Shown piece after piece: positions 1 through 11,421 of a DNA stretch of 64,000 nucleotides; position 1 is the stretch's first letter; each line of letters opens with the position of its first letter. The position numbers were made by a program, and so were the translations under genes. Source of the stretch: Dactylis glomerata (Eukaryota; Streptophyta; Magnoliopsida; Poales; Poaceae); the NCBI GenBank assembly GCA_007115705.1, contig QXEO01000339.1, positions 7,900,518-7,964,517 on the forward strand. The letters are read 5' to 3'. The notes below the pieces were generated by a model. It did not search any database. It was not told where the DNA came from and saw only the letters and a program-made list of their open reading frames with translations.

Positions 1-2280
1 CCTCCTCACTAGCCAAGGCTGGGTTGGGAGGCCCGATGGTGGGAGGAATCTTTTGGCGCGCCTCGGAGACAATTTTCATGGCCTCTTGGTGCGCCCTGGC
101 CAGGACTCCCCTCGCCGACTCCCTGGCGGTCGCCAGGGCCTCTTCAGCCTCTTCAACGGCGCTGGCGCGGATCTCCTCCGCCTCCTTCCTCGACTGTTCG
201 CGGCGCTCGGCGGCGCGCTGGTCGAGAAGGCGGCATCTCTCCGTGGCTTGGTGCAGGAGGGCCCAGCCCTCGTTGATGCGCGCCTCCTCGGCGGCATGTG
301 CCCTGCCGACCTCGTCGCGGAGGGCGTTGGACACTGTCGCGAGCACCCTCGCCCATGGGTCGGTGGCGTGGGGCTCGGCGGCGATCCTCGCGGGCCTCCC
401 CAGTATCTCCGGCAGGGGAGGCGATGTAGCCCTGGAGGGCCCCGGCTCGGTGGAGGGCGTTCCCTTCTCGCTGCTGGGCTCGGGGGCTGCCCCCGAGCTG
501 GGCGGTGTGGCGGTCCGCGCCGGGGGTGCCTCTGGGGTAGTTGTGGTGCCGGCAGCAGAGGGGGCAGCGGGAGCTGCCCCCATCGACTCTGGCGCGCCCC
601 CTCCTCTGGGGGGCTCAGTCATGCCGGGAGCCGCGGTGGCTCCCGGGGCGGACTACGCGCCTGCGGACGCGCGATCCTCTTCTTCTCCGGCGGCGCGCGG
701 CGGCGTCGCCGGTGTGGTCGTGACCGCCGGGTCAGGGCCCGGCGCGGTCTGGCTGGTCTTCCTCTTCTTCCTCCTCTTCTTCTCCTCCTTCTTCTCCTCG
801 GCGTCCCTGGAGAGGAAGGGGTAAGGGGGTGAGGTCAGAGGAAAGGTAAGGCAAAAAGGTAAAGGTCTTTGTGCAGGAACACTCACGAGGTGTCCCTCTC
901 CACCCATCCTCTCTTGCTCGGGAGGGAGGACGGCGATGGCGGGGGCGCAGAAGATTCGCCAGCCGGCTCCTTCCCTTGGGAGGCCCTCGCCTCAGGTTGC
1001 CGGCTGGCGCGTTCGTCGTTGAACTTGGAGCGGCGCTCCGCCTCGAGGCAAGCTTGGCGCCCCTCCCCTTCTGGACCTCGCGAGGAGGACGCGCCGGCGT
1101 CTCCACCGGTGGGCTGGTCCGGCAAAGCTGAGTCGCCGTCGGAGGAGTCTGAGAGCACCACGGTGCCCCTAGGACGCCTCCTGCGGATCAGCTGGTCGCC
1201 GGACTCTGCATCGTCGTCATCATCATCATCTCCCGAGGCCGTGGGTCCCGTTCCCCTGGCTGCCGAGTCCTGTTCCGAGCTGGCCGCAGGTGCGCTCGGG
1301 AGGGGACCAGGCACGACGCCGTCCGCCAGGAACGGGCCCCAGGCATTGAACGTCAAGATCCCCGCCGTAGCACGGCTGATCTCTCGAGCCCCCAAGCAGT
1401 AGATCGGCAGGGCGCTGCGCGGGATGGCGGGGATGGGAACCGAAGAGAAGAAGGCTCTGATTACCTCCTCCCGGGCGTCGGCGTTGAGCTCGGTGATGTG
1501 CAGCCTGAGGTTGTCTCCGGACCTGTGCCTCCAGATCTCCCGGCGGTGGTCCTGGAGGGGGGCGATGCGTCGGGTAACAAACTCCACCCCGACCATGGTC
1601 CCCGTAACACCGGCATCCCGGAGATCGCGGATTCGCGGGCGGAGTGTCCGCAGGGCCTCCTCAGGGAGGGCCTCGCTGGCCCAGGTGTTGAGCTTGACGG
1701 GAGGGATCCCCGTGACAAGGAAGAGCTCTGATTCTTCGAGGATGTCGACGAAGAGCCAGCGGCTCCGAAAGTCTTCAACCTTCTTCACCCACTTCAAGTC
1801 GATGAAGTCGCCCTCCGTTCCGGCGGTGGCGATGAAGGAGACGCATTCGGAACTCTGGTTCTGTCCAGAGGACCGGAGGGAGAAGAGGTGGCGGAAGTAC
1901 GCCACCGACGGCTTGATGCCGATCCAGGCCTCGCAGGCGTAGGCGAAGACCGCCAGCAAGGTGACGGCCTTGGGATGCAGGTGGATGGCCTGTATTCCAT
2001 AGGTCTCCAAAATCGCCAGGAAGAAGGGGGAGAACGGCGGCAGCAGTCCAGCGAAGACGGAGAAGAGGAAGAACGGCTGCGCCGTCGGGGGCAGAGTCCC
2101 CCGCGGCGCACGGCCGTGCCAGATGCGGGTGGCGCCCCACTCGTTGTTCTTGCTCCCGACCATCTCCCGGACGGTCTGGAGCTCGCGGCTGCTCTTGATT
2201 CGGGAATCGAGCAGAGGCGCCGCCGGCCGAGTCGCAGCAGCAGAAGGCCTCGCCGCTCCACCAGCCCTGCGCGGCGCCAT
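1..2280 (-). pseudogene. antisense ORF of Tat-1, putative gypsy-type transposase domain protein, two exons, C-terminus off window
   Basis: Exon 1 is 2280-887 and exon 2 is 806-1, read on the minus strand. The 80-base intron has donor GTGAGT (886-881) and acceptor CTCTCCAG ending at 807, and splicing keeps the frame. Exon 1 encodes a block with the motif AIHLHPKAVTLLAVFAYACE (about residues 96-115), typical of the Transposase_28 domain (PF04195) of plant Gypsy elements, followed by an acidic, serine-rich linker. Exon 2 starts with a basic KKRRKKRK stretch. After a proline/alanine-rich linker it becomes an alanine/glutamate-rich coiled coil running off the window. One in-frame TAG at 655-653 breaks it, so I call it a pseudogene, although no frameshift is seen. 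The biochemical role of these antisense proteins is not established. A 465-residue unspliced version ending at 883 is the alternative reading. Confidence 0.72.
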
Positions 2281-2686
2281 GGATCTGGGCGCGGGTGAGA
2301 CGCGGTGAGAGGATTGGAGGCGAGGAAAGGATTTGGATGCGCAAGATCTTCAAGGAAGGGGGCGGCGGCGGCGAAGTGCTGTGGGAAAGAAAGGAAGCCT
2401 TCCCTGCCAAGCTTTAAGGGGAAGGCTAGGGCGCGGTTTCCGAAGCGTCGACCTTGACGCGACGGTTCGAAAAACGCCCATTGCCCCACCCACTTCGCAC
2501 GATCTCCGCTCCGCCGTTTCGCTTCCTCAACTGCAAGGGCGCCACGCGTCCGGAGTCTTCCACTACTTCACATGGTCCTCTGACCGCGCATTGACGCGTG
2601 CCGTTGGAGGGCCCAGCAACTTCGGGGGCCCCTGTCCCTTCGCTTCCTCGAGAGGGCGCGTTTCGGGCTGGGCTCCCGGGGGCTAC
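2281..2686. other. internal non-coding region between antisense gene and 3' LTR of Tat-1
   Basis: This stretch would hold the promoter and leader of the antisense gene (read leftward) and the polypurine tract of the element (read rightward, just before 2687). The last 120 bases are closely similar to 4120-4241, ahead of the second Tat LTR. No coding sequence was recognised. Confidence 0.55.
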
Positions 2687-3586
2687 TGTCGGTGGAATGG
2701 ATACCGGGGTATCCCGGTCCACCTGCTCCTGGGCCCCGTCATCGGCCCATCTTTAGCCCAGGCCACGGAGAAGACCCTCACGAGGAGGCGCCTCGTGAGG
2801 AGAACGACGACGGAAACCGCTAAGGACCAGAAGACCTCCTCACGAGCCCCTGCTGGTGAGGAGGGGAATCTCGCCCACGTCAGCTCAGCACGTTTGCGTG
2901 CAGAGCAAGAAGATAACGGGCAGAAGACCGCGTACCGCCCACGCTACCCCCGACAGGGAGGAGACCAACTTTCGCTGTGTCTGTCCAAAGCGGCACAGTG
3001 GCAGTTGGCCACCCCCCCTAAATATAGCATGGACGGTGCAGGGCGCCAGAGGAGGACGTCAGCCTCCTCCACCCACTCCTGTGGACCGGCGCCACTACTC
3101 TACAAAGACCAAGTCTACCGAAGAAGATAGTCTACAGCTGTCCACCCTTCCTTGGCCGTATGTGTGGCAACCCCTTCCCCAAGAAGATGAGGGGAAGGAG
3201 GACCTTGGCGCTATAAAAGGAAGGGAGGTCACCCCTTAGAGGGGGATGGGATCCTAGATCTAATTTCCTCCAAGTCTCTAGCTGGGTAGGCAGGTTCTTC
3301 AACCTCTGACCAGTTGGAGCTCTGTACCAAGACCTTGTACTCCTCGCGAGGTGTCGCGTTGAAATACAGGAAGGCAGGAAGTAGGGGTTTTACCTCACCA
3401 CGAGGGCCCTGAACCTGGGTAAGCTCGGTGCCTCTTTCTCTGCAGTGCGTTGGGCGTTCGACACTCGAGGCTTCCGCCGCCGTGTTTCGTTGCGGTCCGA
3501 GATTTCACACGTTCAGCCCCCTGCGTTCGAATCTTTGGGTCTGTTGCGTGGTACCCCGTGTTCTTGTGACACGAAACCCGCCGACA
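2687..3586 (+). repeat. 3' LTR of Tat-1 (900 bp)
   Basis: The LTR starts TGTCGGTG, ends CCGACA, and shares its whole length with the LTRs at 4242-5155 and 12042-12951. A TATA box (TATAAAA, 3212-3218) sits in a conserved context (GGCGCTATAAAAGGA) and marks the likely U3/R promoter. The paired 5' LTR is outside the window. Confidence 0.88.
3212..3218 (+). promoter_or_regulatory. TATA box in Tat-1 LTR
   Basis: TATAAAA is conserved at the same place in all three Tat LTRs (3212, 4787, 12585), followed by GGAGGGGAGG-type sequence. It is the probable core promoter for the genomic RNA. Confidence 0.65.
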
Positions 3587-4015
3587 ACCCCGGTCCTATT
3601 TTAATCATATTGCAATCAACTGTTTACTTTTCCCGCACTGTTTACTTTACTCGCATACTATATTGTTTTCCACTCGATACGCTCATAACCTTTGTTTCAA
3701 GCAAACCGGTGAGATTGACAACCTCATCGCAAGTTGGGAACAAAGTATTTATTTGTGTGTGTGCAGGTTCCACGTTGCAGCTAGCAAGCAAAGCTTGGAC
3801 GAGGCGCCACATATAAATTATCCGCTGCTGTAGCAAGCTAGCAAGCATCACCTTCAGTCGTCATCGCCTCTCTTCTCCTGATCGATATTAAACCTTGGTT
3901 TCTTAACTGAGGAAAAATTTGCCGCTACACTCATCATACCTTCCTCTTGGGGTTCCCAACGGGCTGGTCAAGCACCACGCACAAGGACGTCTGCTTCCAC
4001 ATCAACTAGGCATCA
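3587..4015 (+). repeat. Ath-0: 3' part of an Athila-type LTR
   Basis: It matches the last ~430 bases of the Ath-A/Ath-B LTRs (for example CCCCGGTCCTATTTTAATCA and the tract around TTGGGGTTCCCAACGGGCTG) and ends GGCATCA. The following bases (GCTCTTTTCTGGTGCC) look like a decayed tRNA-Asp primer site, so this was probably a 5' LTR. Its left part is missing because Tat-1 abuts it at 3587. Confidence 0.75.
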
Positions 4016-4241
4016 GCTCTTTTCTGGTGCCATCATCACCAAGTAGCAGGACTGCAGCGTCGCCCGCTATTTCGTCTCACCAGCTGCGGTTGTGCCATAC
4101 GTCCGCAGCCTCTGCATCTTCACATGGTCTTCTGACCGCACGGTTGACACGTGCCGTTGGGGGGCCTAGCAGCTTCTGGGGGCCCCTGGCCCTTCACTCC
4201 CTCAGGAGGGCGCGTTCGCGGGCCAGGCTCCCGGGGGCTAC
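4016..4241 (+). mobile_element. junction: primer-site remnant of Ath-0, then internal 3' end of Tat-2
   Basis: 4016-4040 resembles a degraded primer-binding region. From about 4110 the sequence parallels the end of the Tat-1 internal region (CACATGGTCTTCTGACCGCA; CTCCCGGGGGCTAC before the LTR). The exact junction between the two elements cannot be fixed by eye. The rest of Tat-2 (gag-pol, 5' LTR) is missing. Confidence 0.6.
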
Positions 4242-5155
4242 TGTCGGTGTTCTGGATACCAGGGTATCCCGGTCCACCTGCTCCTGGGCCCCTTCAACGA
4301 CCCAACTTTGGCCCAGGGGAGGAACAACGACCAATGCTCAGCGGAGAAGACCCTCATGAGGAGGCGCCTCATGAGGAGAATGACGGCTAAACGGCTAAGG
4401 ACCAGAAGACCTCCTCATGAGCTATTTCTCGTGAGGGGAAGGACCACATCCATGTCAGCTCGGTACGTTTCCGTGCTGAGCAAGAAGATAAGGGCAGAAG
4501 ACTGCGTACCGTCCACGCTACCCCCGATAGGGAGGAGACCAACTTTTGCCGTGCCTGCATAAAGCTGCACAGTGGTTCTTGGCCACCCCCCTAAAAATAG
4601 GGTGGACGGTGCAGGGCGCCAGAGGAGGACGTCAGCTTCCTCCACCCACTCCCGTGGACTGGCACCACCACTCTACTCTACGAAGACTACGTCCACAGAA
4701 GACCCACGTCGACAGCTATCCTCCCACCTTGGCTGTGTGAGGCAACCCCTTCCCCAAGATGATAAGGGAAAGGAGGACCAAGGTGCTATAAAAGGAGGGG
4801 AGGCCACCCCTTAGAGAGGATTCGATCTTCTTCTCGGGGGCTCCTAGCAAGGCTAAGTTGGTTCTTCTACCTCTGGCTATTTAGAGCTCTGTAACCAAGA
4901 CCTTATACTCCTCACAAGGTATCGCGTCGTAATACAAGAAGGCAGGAAGTAGGGGCTTTACCTCACCACGGGGGTCCTGAACCTGGGTAAAGCTTGGCGT
5001 CTCCCTCTTGCAGTGCGCTGTGCGTTCGACGTCTCGAGGCTTCCATCACCGTGTTTCATTGCGATCCAAGATCTCACACGTTCAGCCCCCTGCGTTCGAA
5101 TCTTTGGGTCTGTCACGTGGTACCCCGTGTTCTTGCGACACGAAATCCATCAACA
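4242..5155 (+). repeat. LTR of Tat-2 (914 bp)
   Basis: It starts TGTCGGTGTTCTGGATACC and ends CCATCAACA. The TATA box is at 4787-4793. It is closer to the 12042 LTR than to Tat-1 in its first bases. It lies directly beside CACTA transposon coding sequence, into which this element or its parent apparently inserted. Confidence 0.85.
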
Positions 5156-6038
5156 ATAGTCTCCATAACCATATCAAGGACACGGAGAATAACTTGGTAC
5201 GAGCATTAAGAAAACAAGAAACCATGATGAAAATACTATTTCCTTACAACTTCAAGTGAGTGTGTTACTGTCTTATACACATTACTATTTTGGTTACTCA
5301 ATGTTAAGTGTGTGTTATGCGTGTGCGCAGGTATCATTTTATTCTGCTAGTTATTGAACTTGATAGAGGACAAGTACTAGTCATGGACTCGAAACGTAAA
5401 CCCCTTGAGACATTCGGGGACATGATTGATACACTCCAGCGGTAATTTCAATCATTATGCATGGCACTATATCAACTACTTTTGTTTATTTACCAATATC
5501 AAGTAATTAGTAACTTCTTTATTCATTTTCTTTGCCGGACAGTGCTTGGAAACGGTTCACGAATAAGGCACCGGATCCTTGGAAAAAGGAGCTTGAATTT
5601 AAACAAGTACCGGTAAGTACTACTAGCTAGGTCCGCGCATCTCTTTGGTTCTAGTTTCAATACCATTATCATCCTTGATTATTATTTTGATTGAACTCTA
5701 TTCTTGTAAAGTGCTTGAAGCAAGAAGACGGGAATAATTTATGTGGATTCTATGTCTGCGAGTTCATTCGAGAGATTGCCGTGAGAAGAGCAGAGTAGAA
5801 CAACTAGATGTACGTAAACAATATTCATAATTTTATTTTATTACCATCATTTATGTTGAGTTTCTTCATTCATATATATTTATCCCCTTCTTTACATTAG
5901 ATCGAACGGATGTGGGATCGTCTTCTAGCAACCGAGCGTGTACGAGCAATTCAAGAGGAAGTGGCAGGATTCTTACTTGATGAGGTCATAGCACCAACAG
6001 GAGAATACCATCAGCAATACGAATTTGGAAAATTGTAA
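5156..6038 (+). pseudogene. CACTA-encoded Ulp1-type (C48) cysteine protease, C-terminal exons, broken
   Basis: Five short exons can be followed: about 5156-5258, 5331-5440, 5543-5612, 5712-5813 and 5901-6038, with GT...AG introns (donors GTGAGTG, GTAATTT, GTAAGTA, GTAAACA). The product resembles the SUMO-protease-like domain of CACTA elements. YHFILLVIELD carries the likely catalytic His, VMDSKRKPLETF the Asp, and NNLCGFYVCEFI the catalytic Cys. The last exon ends EYHQQYEFGKL before TAA at 6036. Two in-frame TAG codons near 5796 and 5805 break exon 4 and the N-terminal part is absent, so this is a remnant. The role of these proteases in CACTA transposition is uncertain. Confidence 0.72.
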
Positions 6039-6243
6039 TAGAAATTATACTGTATATATGCATGAACGTGTACGATGTACCATTATGTAATATGTTCGAC
6101 CAAGCACGATGAAAGATGACACTAGCTTCGATCTCTATATACATGACCATATTGTGTAATATGATGGTTTCTTTTATATTTGCATCAACGTGTTTCAAAT
6201 ACCCGAAAAAATCGTATTTCAAATGGCTAGGTTTTAGGGTTTT

Positions 6244-6469
6244 AGCCACGGCATCGTTTAGGGGCTGCCACGTCGCCAACCTTTGGCATCTGTTCGTATT
6301 ACGAACCGGTGCTAAAGGTCCGTCGGCAGGAGCTTCTCTGCATGCCCACGTGGAGACCCTTTAGCACCGGTTCGTAACGCAACCGGTGCTAAAGGGTTAG
6401 GGCTTTAGTCCCGGATGCGTTGCACCGGTTGCAAAACCGGTGCAAAAGGCACCGGTTGCAAAACTAGTG
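6244..6469 (+). repeat. CACTA subterminal repeats and terminal inverted repeat
   Basis: At least five copies of ACCGGTGCTAAAG / CACCGGTTGCAAAA-type motifs occur in both orientations, ending with ACTAGTG at 6463-6469. In CACTA elements such arrays bind the transposase. The three bases after the end (TGT) would be one copy of the 3-bp target duplication. Confidence 0.72.
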
Positions 6470-6874
6470 TGTGGATTAACGTGTTAGCTCTATTTTAGGA
6501 CCCCGTATTGTGCTTTTAGTATATAACAGATAGATGTTTTATAAATGTTTTTAATATAGATATAGAGAAGTCGTAGAACAAGGTTCTAGACATGCTATAT
6601 CGACACAAGAAACCATGTTTTCAAAGAAAGCAAACTAGATTAGAGTCTTCCCTTACTACAGCCATATTGCATATCCAATGCTCTGCTTTTAGATAGTTTG
6701 TGACTACAATCCAAATGTATTCACGACTTTGTCCCTAGCTATTAACTTGGTTAGACGAGAAGGAGGAATTCAATGAATATGGTGACGGGTACGACTATGC
6801 CGATACGAACTAGGAACGTCTCCCAGTCAGTTGCCTGTAGGGTAGTAGGCATGACGTGAGTCGTCAATGCTGCT
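6470..6874. other. unassigned sequence between CACTA end and Sab-1
   Basis: It is AT-rich, without a convincing open frame. A short stretch (6763-6812) translates to an acidic Tyr/Asp-rich peptide but ends at once. It may be older decayed transposon. Nothing was recognised. Confidence 0.4.
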
Positions 6875-8250
6875 TGATCCATCCAAAACGTATCTACTTT
6901 CCCGAACACTTTTGCTGTTGTTTCTCCTCTAATTTGTGTGTTTTGAATACAACTAATATGGACTAACGTTGTTTTCAGCAGAATTGCCCTGGTGTCTTGT
7001 TTTTTGTACAGAAATCCAACTCTCAGGAAAAATTCTAGAAAATACTGCAAAAATCCTATTTTACCATAAGACCCACGGAGCCAGAATACGAGATGGAGAG
7101 GGGCCAGGAGGGCACCACACCACCAGGTGGCGTGGGCTAGGCCAGGCCGCCCCAGCCATCTCCTCGAGCCCCCCTTCCGCCTACATATACCCTCTGACCT
7201 AAAACTATCAGGGGTTTGGCGTTTTTCCCAGATAGAGTTCCGCTGCGCCGCCACCATCAGAAACCACTATTCAGAACCAAAAACTCCATTCTGGCACCCT
7301 GCCAGGGCAGGGATTTGGAGGAGATCTTCTTCATCATCATCATCATCGACGTCTCTCCATCAACCATCCATGATTCGCCCATCCATGTGTGAGTAATTCC
7401 CACTGTAGGCAAAGGGGATGGTAGGGATTGGATGAGATTATTCATGTAATTGCTATGATATTGTTAGGGCATGGTGCCTAGTATCTATTGTTAGTGCTTA
7501 TGACATTGTTGCAACTTGTGCTTAATGCTTGTCACTTTGGGCCCGACTGCCATGATCTCAGATCTAAACTTGTTATTGTTTTATGATGACAATTGTTGTT
7601 TATAATCTTACCTGCAAGTTGTATACACATATCGTTGTCCGGAATCCGAGGCCCCAAAGTGACAGCAATTGGGATAACCGGAGGGGATGGCTGTGATGTG
7701 AGGATCACATATGTTCACTGAGTGTTAATGCTTTGCTCTGATACTCTATTAAAAGGAGTACCTTAATTACCAGTAGATTCCCTTGAGGCCCCGCTGCAAA
7801 CAGGCTGGTAGGACAGAAGATGTCGTGCAAGTTTCTCATTACGAGCATGTACGACTATAAAAGGAACACATGCCTATGGTTGTTTAGTACTAGGATGCTT
7901 TATCATTATTTATCTGAATTGCCCATGTCTTGATTATTACATGAATTATCTTGTCCATGCAACGCCCGTTCATCCATCCCTATGCCTACAGTATTTAATC
8001 CTACTGTTTACTATTGATACCATTACCGTCTTTACTTTACTATTGCTACTACTATTTACTACTGTTACCACTATAAAACTGTTGCTACTGATAAACCACT
8101 ACGAGCAAGTCTATTTCTAGGTGCAGCTGAATTGACATCTCATCTGTTAAGGCTTATAAATATTCTTTGGCTCCCCTTGTGTCAAATCAATAAATGTGGG
8201 TTTTACTTCCCTCGAATACTATTGCGATCCTCTATACTTGTGGGTCATCA
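6875..8250 (+). repeat. 5' LTR of Sab-1 (1376 bp)
   Basis: It begins TGATCCATCCAAAACGTATC, a decayed form of TGATACGTCCAAAACGTATC, and ends CTATACTTGTGGGTCATCA. It is the reverse-orientation counterpart of the Sab-2 LTRs. The GC-rich stem-loop seen in related LTRs is degenerate here (about 7107-7150). CATATACC near 7184 is a likely TATA element. Confidence 0.82.
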
Positions 8251-8261
8251 AGACTATTTTT

Positions 8262-8279
8262 TGGCACCGTTGCCGGGGA
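8262..8279 (+). promoter_or_regulatory. primer-binding site of Sab-1 (tRNA-Asp, one mismatch)
   Basis: TGGCACCGTTGCCGGGGA lies 11 bases after the LTR. Plant tRNA-Asp(GTC) ends TCCCCGGCAACGGCGCCA, so this pairs at 17 of 18 positions (A in place of G at the fifth base). Confidence 0.75.
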
Positions 8280-8338
8280 GCATAGCTTTATTTGTAAGTT
8301 CACTTGGAATTCATATTGTTCGCTGAAATCCATTCATC

Positions 8339-10007
8339 ATGGGTAAACCTCGTGATGGAAAGTTTCCTATATTGCCTTCCACTACAAGAAGAGGTACTAC
8401 TCTGAACACTTCTGTTGCTCTTGATTCGCCATCTATGATGAGTAAGTTGCTTACACCACCGCATGCACATGCTACTACTTCTGCTAAGTTTGAAAATGCT
8501 ACTGATAGTTTTGATGATGCTTCTACTGTGCTTGATGAGAGTGGTTCGTTAGGTTCCTTTGTAGATGCTACAATTGCTAGGACTAAAAAAATGGGGAACA
8601 CTACTGTTACACCTGTTAGTTCACCTGAGTCTAGGGAACACCCTAGTGATGATCTTGATGAGGCTTATATTGAGCTAGATGATGATTTTATTGATGAATT
8701 TCATGCTACTAGTGATGCTGGTCCTATTAGAGATCTTCTTGCAAGACGCGCTGTTAGACATAAGTTGTCTCCTGATGCTAAGTTTGCTGTGTCTCCCATA
8801 AGTATTAGTGATAAGGATTATGATTTCTCTTTGGATTTATCTTACATATCTATTGTTGAGAATGAACCTTTTTGTGGTACTGAAAATGAAAGTGCTATGG
8901 GACACATGAATGAGCTTTCTTCTTTGAGTAATTTATTTTCTGATGATACTAAGCTGCGTACTTACTTTGTTGCAAAGATTTTTATTTTTTTGTTGAATGG
9001 TGCAGCTAAAGCTTGGTTTAATAATTTGTCTCATGGATCTATTGATAGTCCTATTGCTTTGGTTAATACTTTCTTTCAGAAATATTTTCCTGCTAGTGCT
9101 CAACATGCTGCTTTGCAGAAAATCTTTGACTTTGAGCAAGTAAAAGGAGAGAAACTGCCTGAATCATGGGCAAGGTTTTGTTCCTTAATTAGAGCACTTC
9201 CTGGAGAGCCATTGCCTAAAAATGAACTCCTTGATATATTTTATAATGGACTGACTGTTGTATCTAAGACATATTTGGATAGTTGTGCTGGTTGTATTTT
9301 CAGGAAAAGAACTCGTGCTAAAGCTGAAGAATTAATGGCTAAAATTAGCCAGAATTATGATGATTGTACTATGGCTAAGTCAACACCAGCGCCAGCACCA
9401 GCGGCAACACCAAAGAAGAGAGGAATGATTAAATTAAATGATGAAGTGATGAGAGAAGCCAAGAAATCTCTCAAGGAGAAGGGTATTAAATCTGAAGATG
9501 TGAAGAATCTACCTCCTATAGAAGAATTATGTAAGCCAATCCCTCACTCATCCAGTATTGAGTTACACTCTCTCCAATGCTTGGATAATAGAGATATTCC
9601 TTACTCTAAACCCCCTAATAAATGCTTAGATGAGTTTGATAATTTCATTGTTAAGCAAGATAATTTTAATAAAAGGGTGCAGAATCATTTGTAAGAAAAC
9701 TCTAGAGCTATTATCAAGTTGCAGGATATTGTGGAGAGAACCTCCATTGATGTGAAGATGCTTGTTAAACATTTTCAAATGGTTCAAACTCAAATTGATC
9801 AGCTTACTAAGGTGCAAAAAGATTTGCTAGTCAATGCTTCCAGAGAAAAACACGCTTGTGAAATAAGCACAAGAAGTGGTGCTTCTACTCAGGATCCTTT
9901 ATATCCTGAAGGACATCTAAGAGGATCGAGCAGGATTCTCAACATGCTGCGGGTGATGGTATTCCTTCTAAGAAAAAGAAGAAGAAGCATAAAATAGTTG
10001 CGGAATC
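8339..10007 (+). pseudogene. gag of Sab-1, broken and truncated
   Basis: The start ATG at 8339 follows the primer site by 59 bases. The protein begins MGKPRDGKFPILPSTTRRGT and includes the retrotransposon gag core (around AAKAWFNNLSHGS and the following FFQKYFPASAQHAALQKIF, about residues 220-262), with Athila-lineage character. The first frame ends at a TAA at 9692-9694. The same frame continues to about 9910, where a frameshift near PEGH separates it from the homologous Sab-2 protein. Ath-L cuts the gene at 10008, so no protease remains. Confidence 0.8.
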
Positions 10008-11421
10008 TGATGTCTACGCACACGTCTGTTCTTGTAGACAGTGTTGGGCCTCCAAGTGCAGAGGTTTGTAGAACAGCAGCAAGTTTCCCTTAAGTGAATC
10101 ACGCAAGGTTTATCGAACTCAGGGAGGAAGAGGTCAAAGCTATCCCTCTCAAACAACCCTCAATTACGATACATAAAGTCTCTTGTGTCCCCAACACACC
10201 CAATACACTTGTCAGATGTATAGGTGCACTAGTTCGGCGAAGAGATAGTGAAATACAAGTAGTTGTGATGATTATAAGTAGCAACTATAATATGAAATAA
10301 ATATCGCTGCAAGCAAACATGTAACAAAACTGAATGTAAACGGTGTGCAAAGCTTGGAAACAAGGCCTAGGGATCATACTTTCACTAGTGGACACACTCC
10401 CAACAAATATAACATAATTGAACCAATAGATGTTATCATCAATATTCAACTCAAAACAGTTCTCCAATGGAAAACGAACACTAATCATGCGTAGGGCTAC
10501 GAAGCACTCCTCAAAGTCCGTATGTACCCAAACTAGATTGTCCCACACTATCACCGTGAATGCACTAGATGGTTCCAACAAACACCAACATTTCATAGAG
10601 ACATTAACCAAAAAGATACACATGATGCACACACTAGTCACCTTTACAGCATGATACGAGGTATCTCCGGAGAGTATAATAATAAAGCATAGGAGTAGCA
10701 TAATATCTGAATAATAACATCCACCAATTCAACTAGATACAAAGCTCACGATCACATAAATATCACATCATGGGAGAGAGAGGTGAACCACATAGCTACC
10801 GGTAGAGCCCTCAGCCCCAGGGGTGAACTACTCCCTCCTCATCATAGGAGACAGCAAGGTTGATGGAGATGGCGGTGAGGTCAATGGAGACGGTGATGGA
10901 GATGGCTCTGGGGGCACTTCCCCGTCCCGGCAGGGTGCCGGAACAGAGACGTCTGTCCCCCAAAATTTGTCGACGGTGGCGGCGGAGCTGCAGAACTATT
11001 CTGGAAATTTTGCCGACTCCCCTATGGTTTTCTGTCCCTAGGCTTTATATAGGTGAAGGGGCATCGTCAGGTGGCTGCCAGGGGCTCCTCACACATAGGG
11101 GGCGCAGCCAGGGCCTGGGCCACGCCGCTCTGGTGTGAGGCTGGCCCCTGGCCCCCTCCGGCTCTCTTTCGGTCCTCATCCTTCATCCGGGAAAAATAGG
11201 AGTTCTGGAACTTGTTTCGTCCAATTCCGAGAATATTTCCTGTGTAGCTTTTCTGAAACACAAAAACAGCAAAAAATAGGGAACTGGCACTGTGGCATCT
11301 TGTCAATAGGTTAGTTCCGGAAATCGCATAAAAATGCCACGAAGTGTAACGAAACGCAAGGCAAATGGTGTAAAAACAAGCATGGAGCATCAAAAATTAT
11401 AGATACGTTTGAGACGTATCA
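10008..11421 (-). repeat. 3' LTR of Ath-L (1414 bp)
   Basis: Read on the minus strand it begins TGATACGTCTCAAACGTATC and ends GTAGACATCA, the same ends as the Ath-C LTRs. It is about 130 bases shorter than those and more diverged. A weak version of the GC-rich stem-loop lies at 11090-11138. Confidence 0.82.

Larger units (their letters stand above)
1..3586 (+). mobile_element. Tat-1: 3' end of a Tat-lineage Gypsy LTR retrotransposon
   Basis: The segment ends with a complete LTR (2687-3586) preceded by a purine-rich tract (CTCCCGGGGGCTAC, a plausible polypurine tract). The internal part carries a long gene on the opposite strand whose protein matches the plant 'putative gypsy-type transposase' domain. 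Antisense genes between pol and the 3' LTR are known from Tat-lineage elements such as Grande and RIRE2. The sense gag-pol and 5' LTR lie to the left of the window. The LTR resembles those at 4242 and 12042. After the LTR the sequence enters another LTR in mid-element, so Tat-1 probably inserted there. Confidence 0.8.
5156..6469 (+). mobile_element. 3' end of a CACTA (En/Spm) DNA transposon
   Basis: The right end reads ...GCAAAACTAGTG, the reverse complement of a CACTA-type terminus, with CACTAG as its last six bases. Inside the end lie repeated ACCGGT(T)GCAAAA / ACCGGTGCTAAAG motifs, as expected of CACTA subterminal regions. Upstream is the C-terminal part of the Ulp1-type protease gene found in many grass CACTA elements. 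The left part of the transposon is missing, cut off by the Tat-2 LTR. Confidence 0.82.
6875..10007 (+). mobile_element. Sab-1: Sabrina-like Gypsy element, 5' LTR and truncated gag
   Basis: It has a 5' LTR (6875-8250), a tRNA-Asp-type primer site and a gag gene homologous along its length to that of Sab-2 on the other strand. At 10008 it is interrupted by the minus-strand LTR of Ath-L. Its 3' LTR may be the fragment at 21686-22131, which has the same orientation and family, but the presumed target duplications do not match. Confidence 0.75.

Noticed and set aside
24..907. Long overlapping frames on both strands at the window start (266, 259, 84 aa and others)
   Set aside because: GC-rich composition opens several frames. 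Only the minus frame continuing from exon 1 through a consensus intron makes a coherent coiled-coil protein; the plus-strand frames are shadows.
8262..8279. tRNA genes suggested by tRNA-like sequence after LTRs
   Set aside because: Only the 18-base complement of the tRNA 3' end is present. These are primer-binding sites; no cloverleaf surrounds them.
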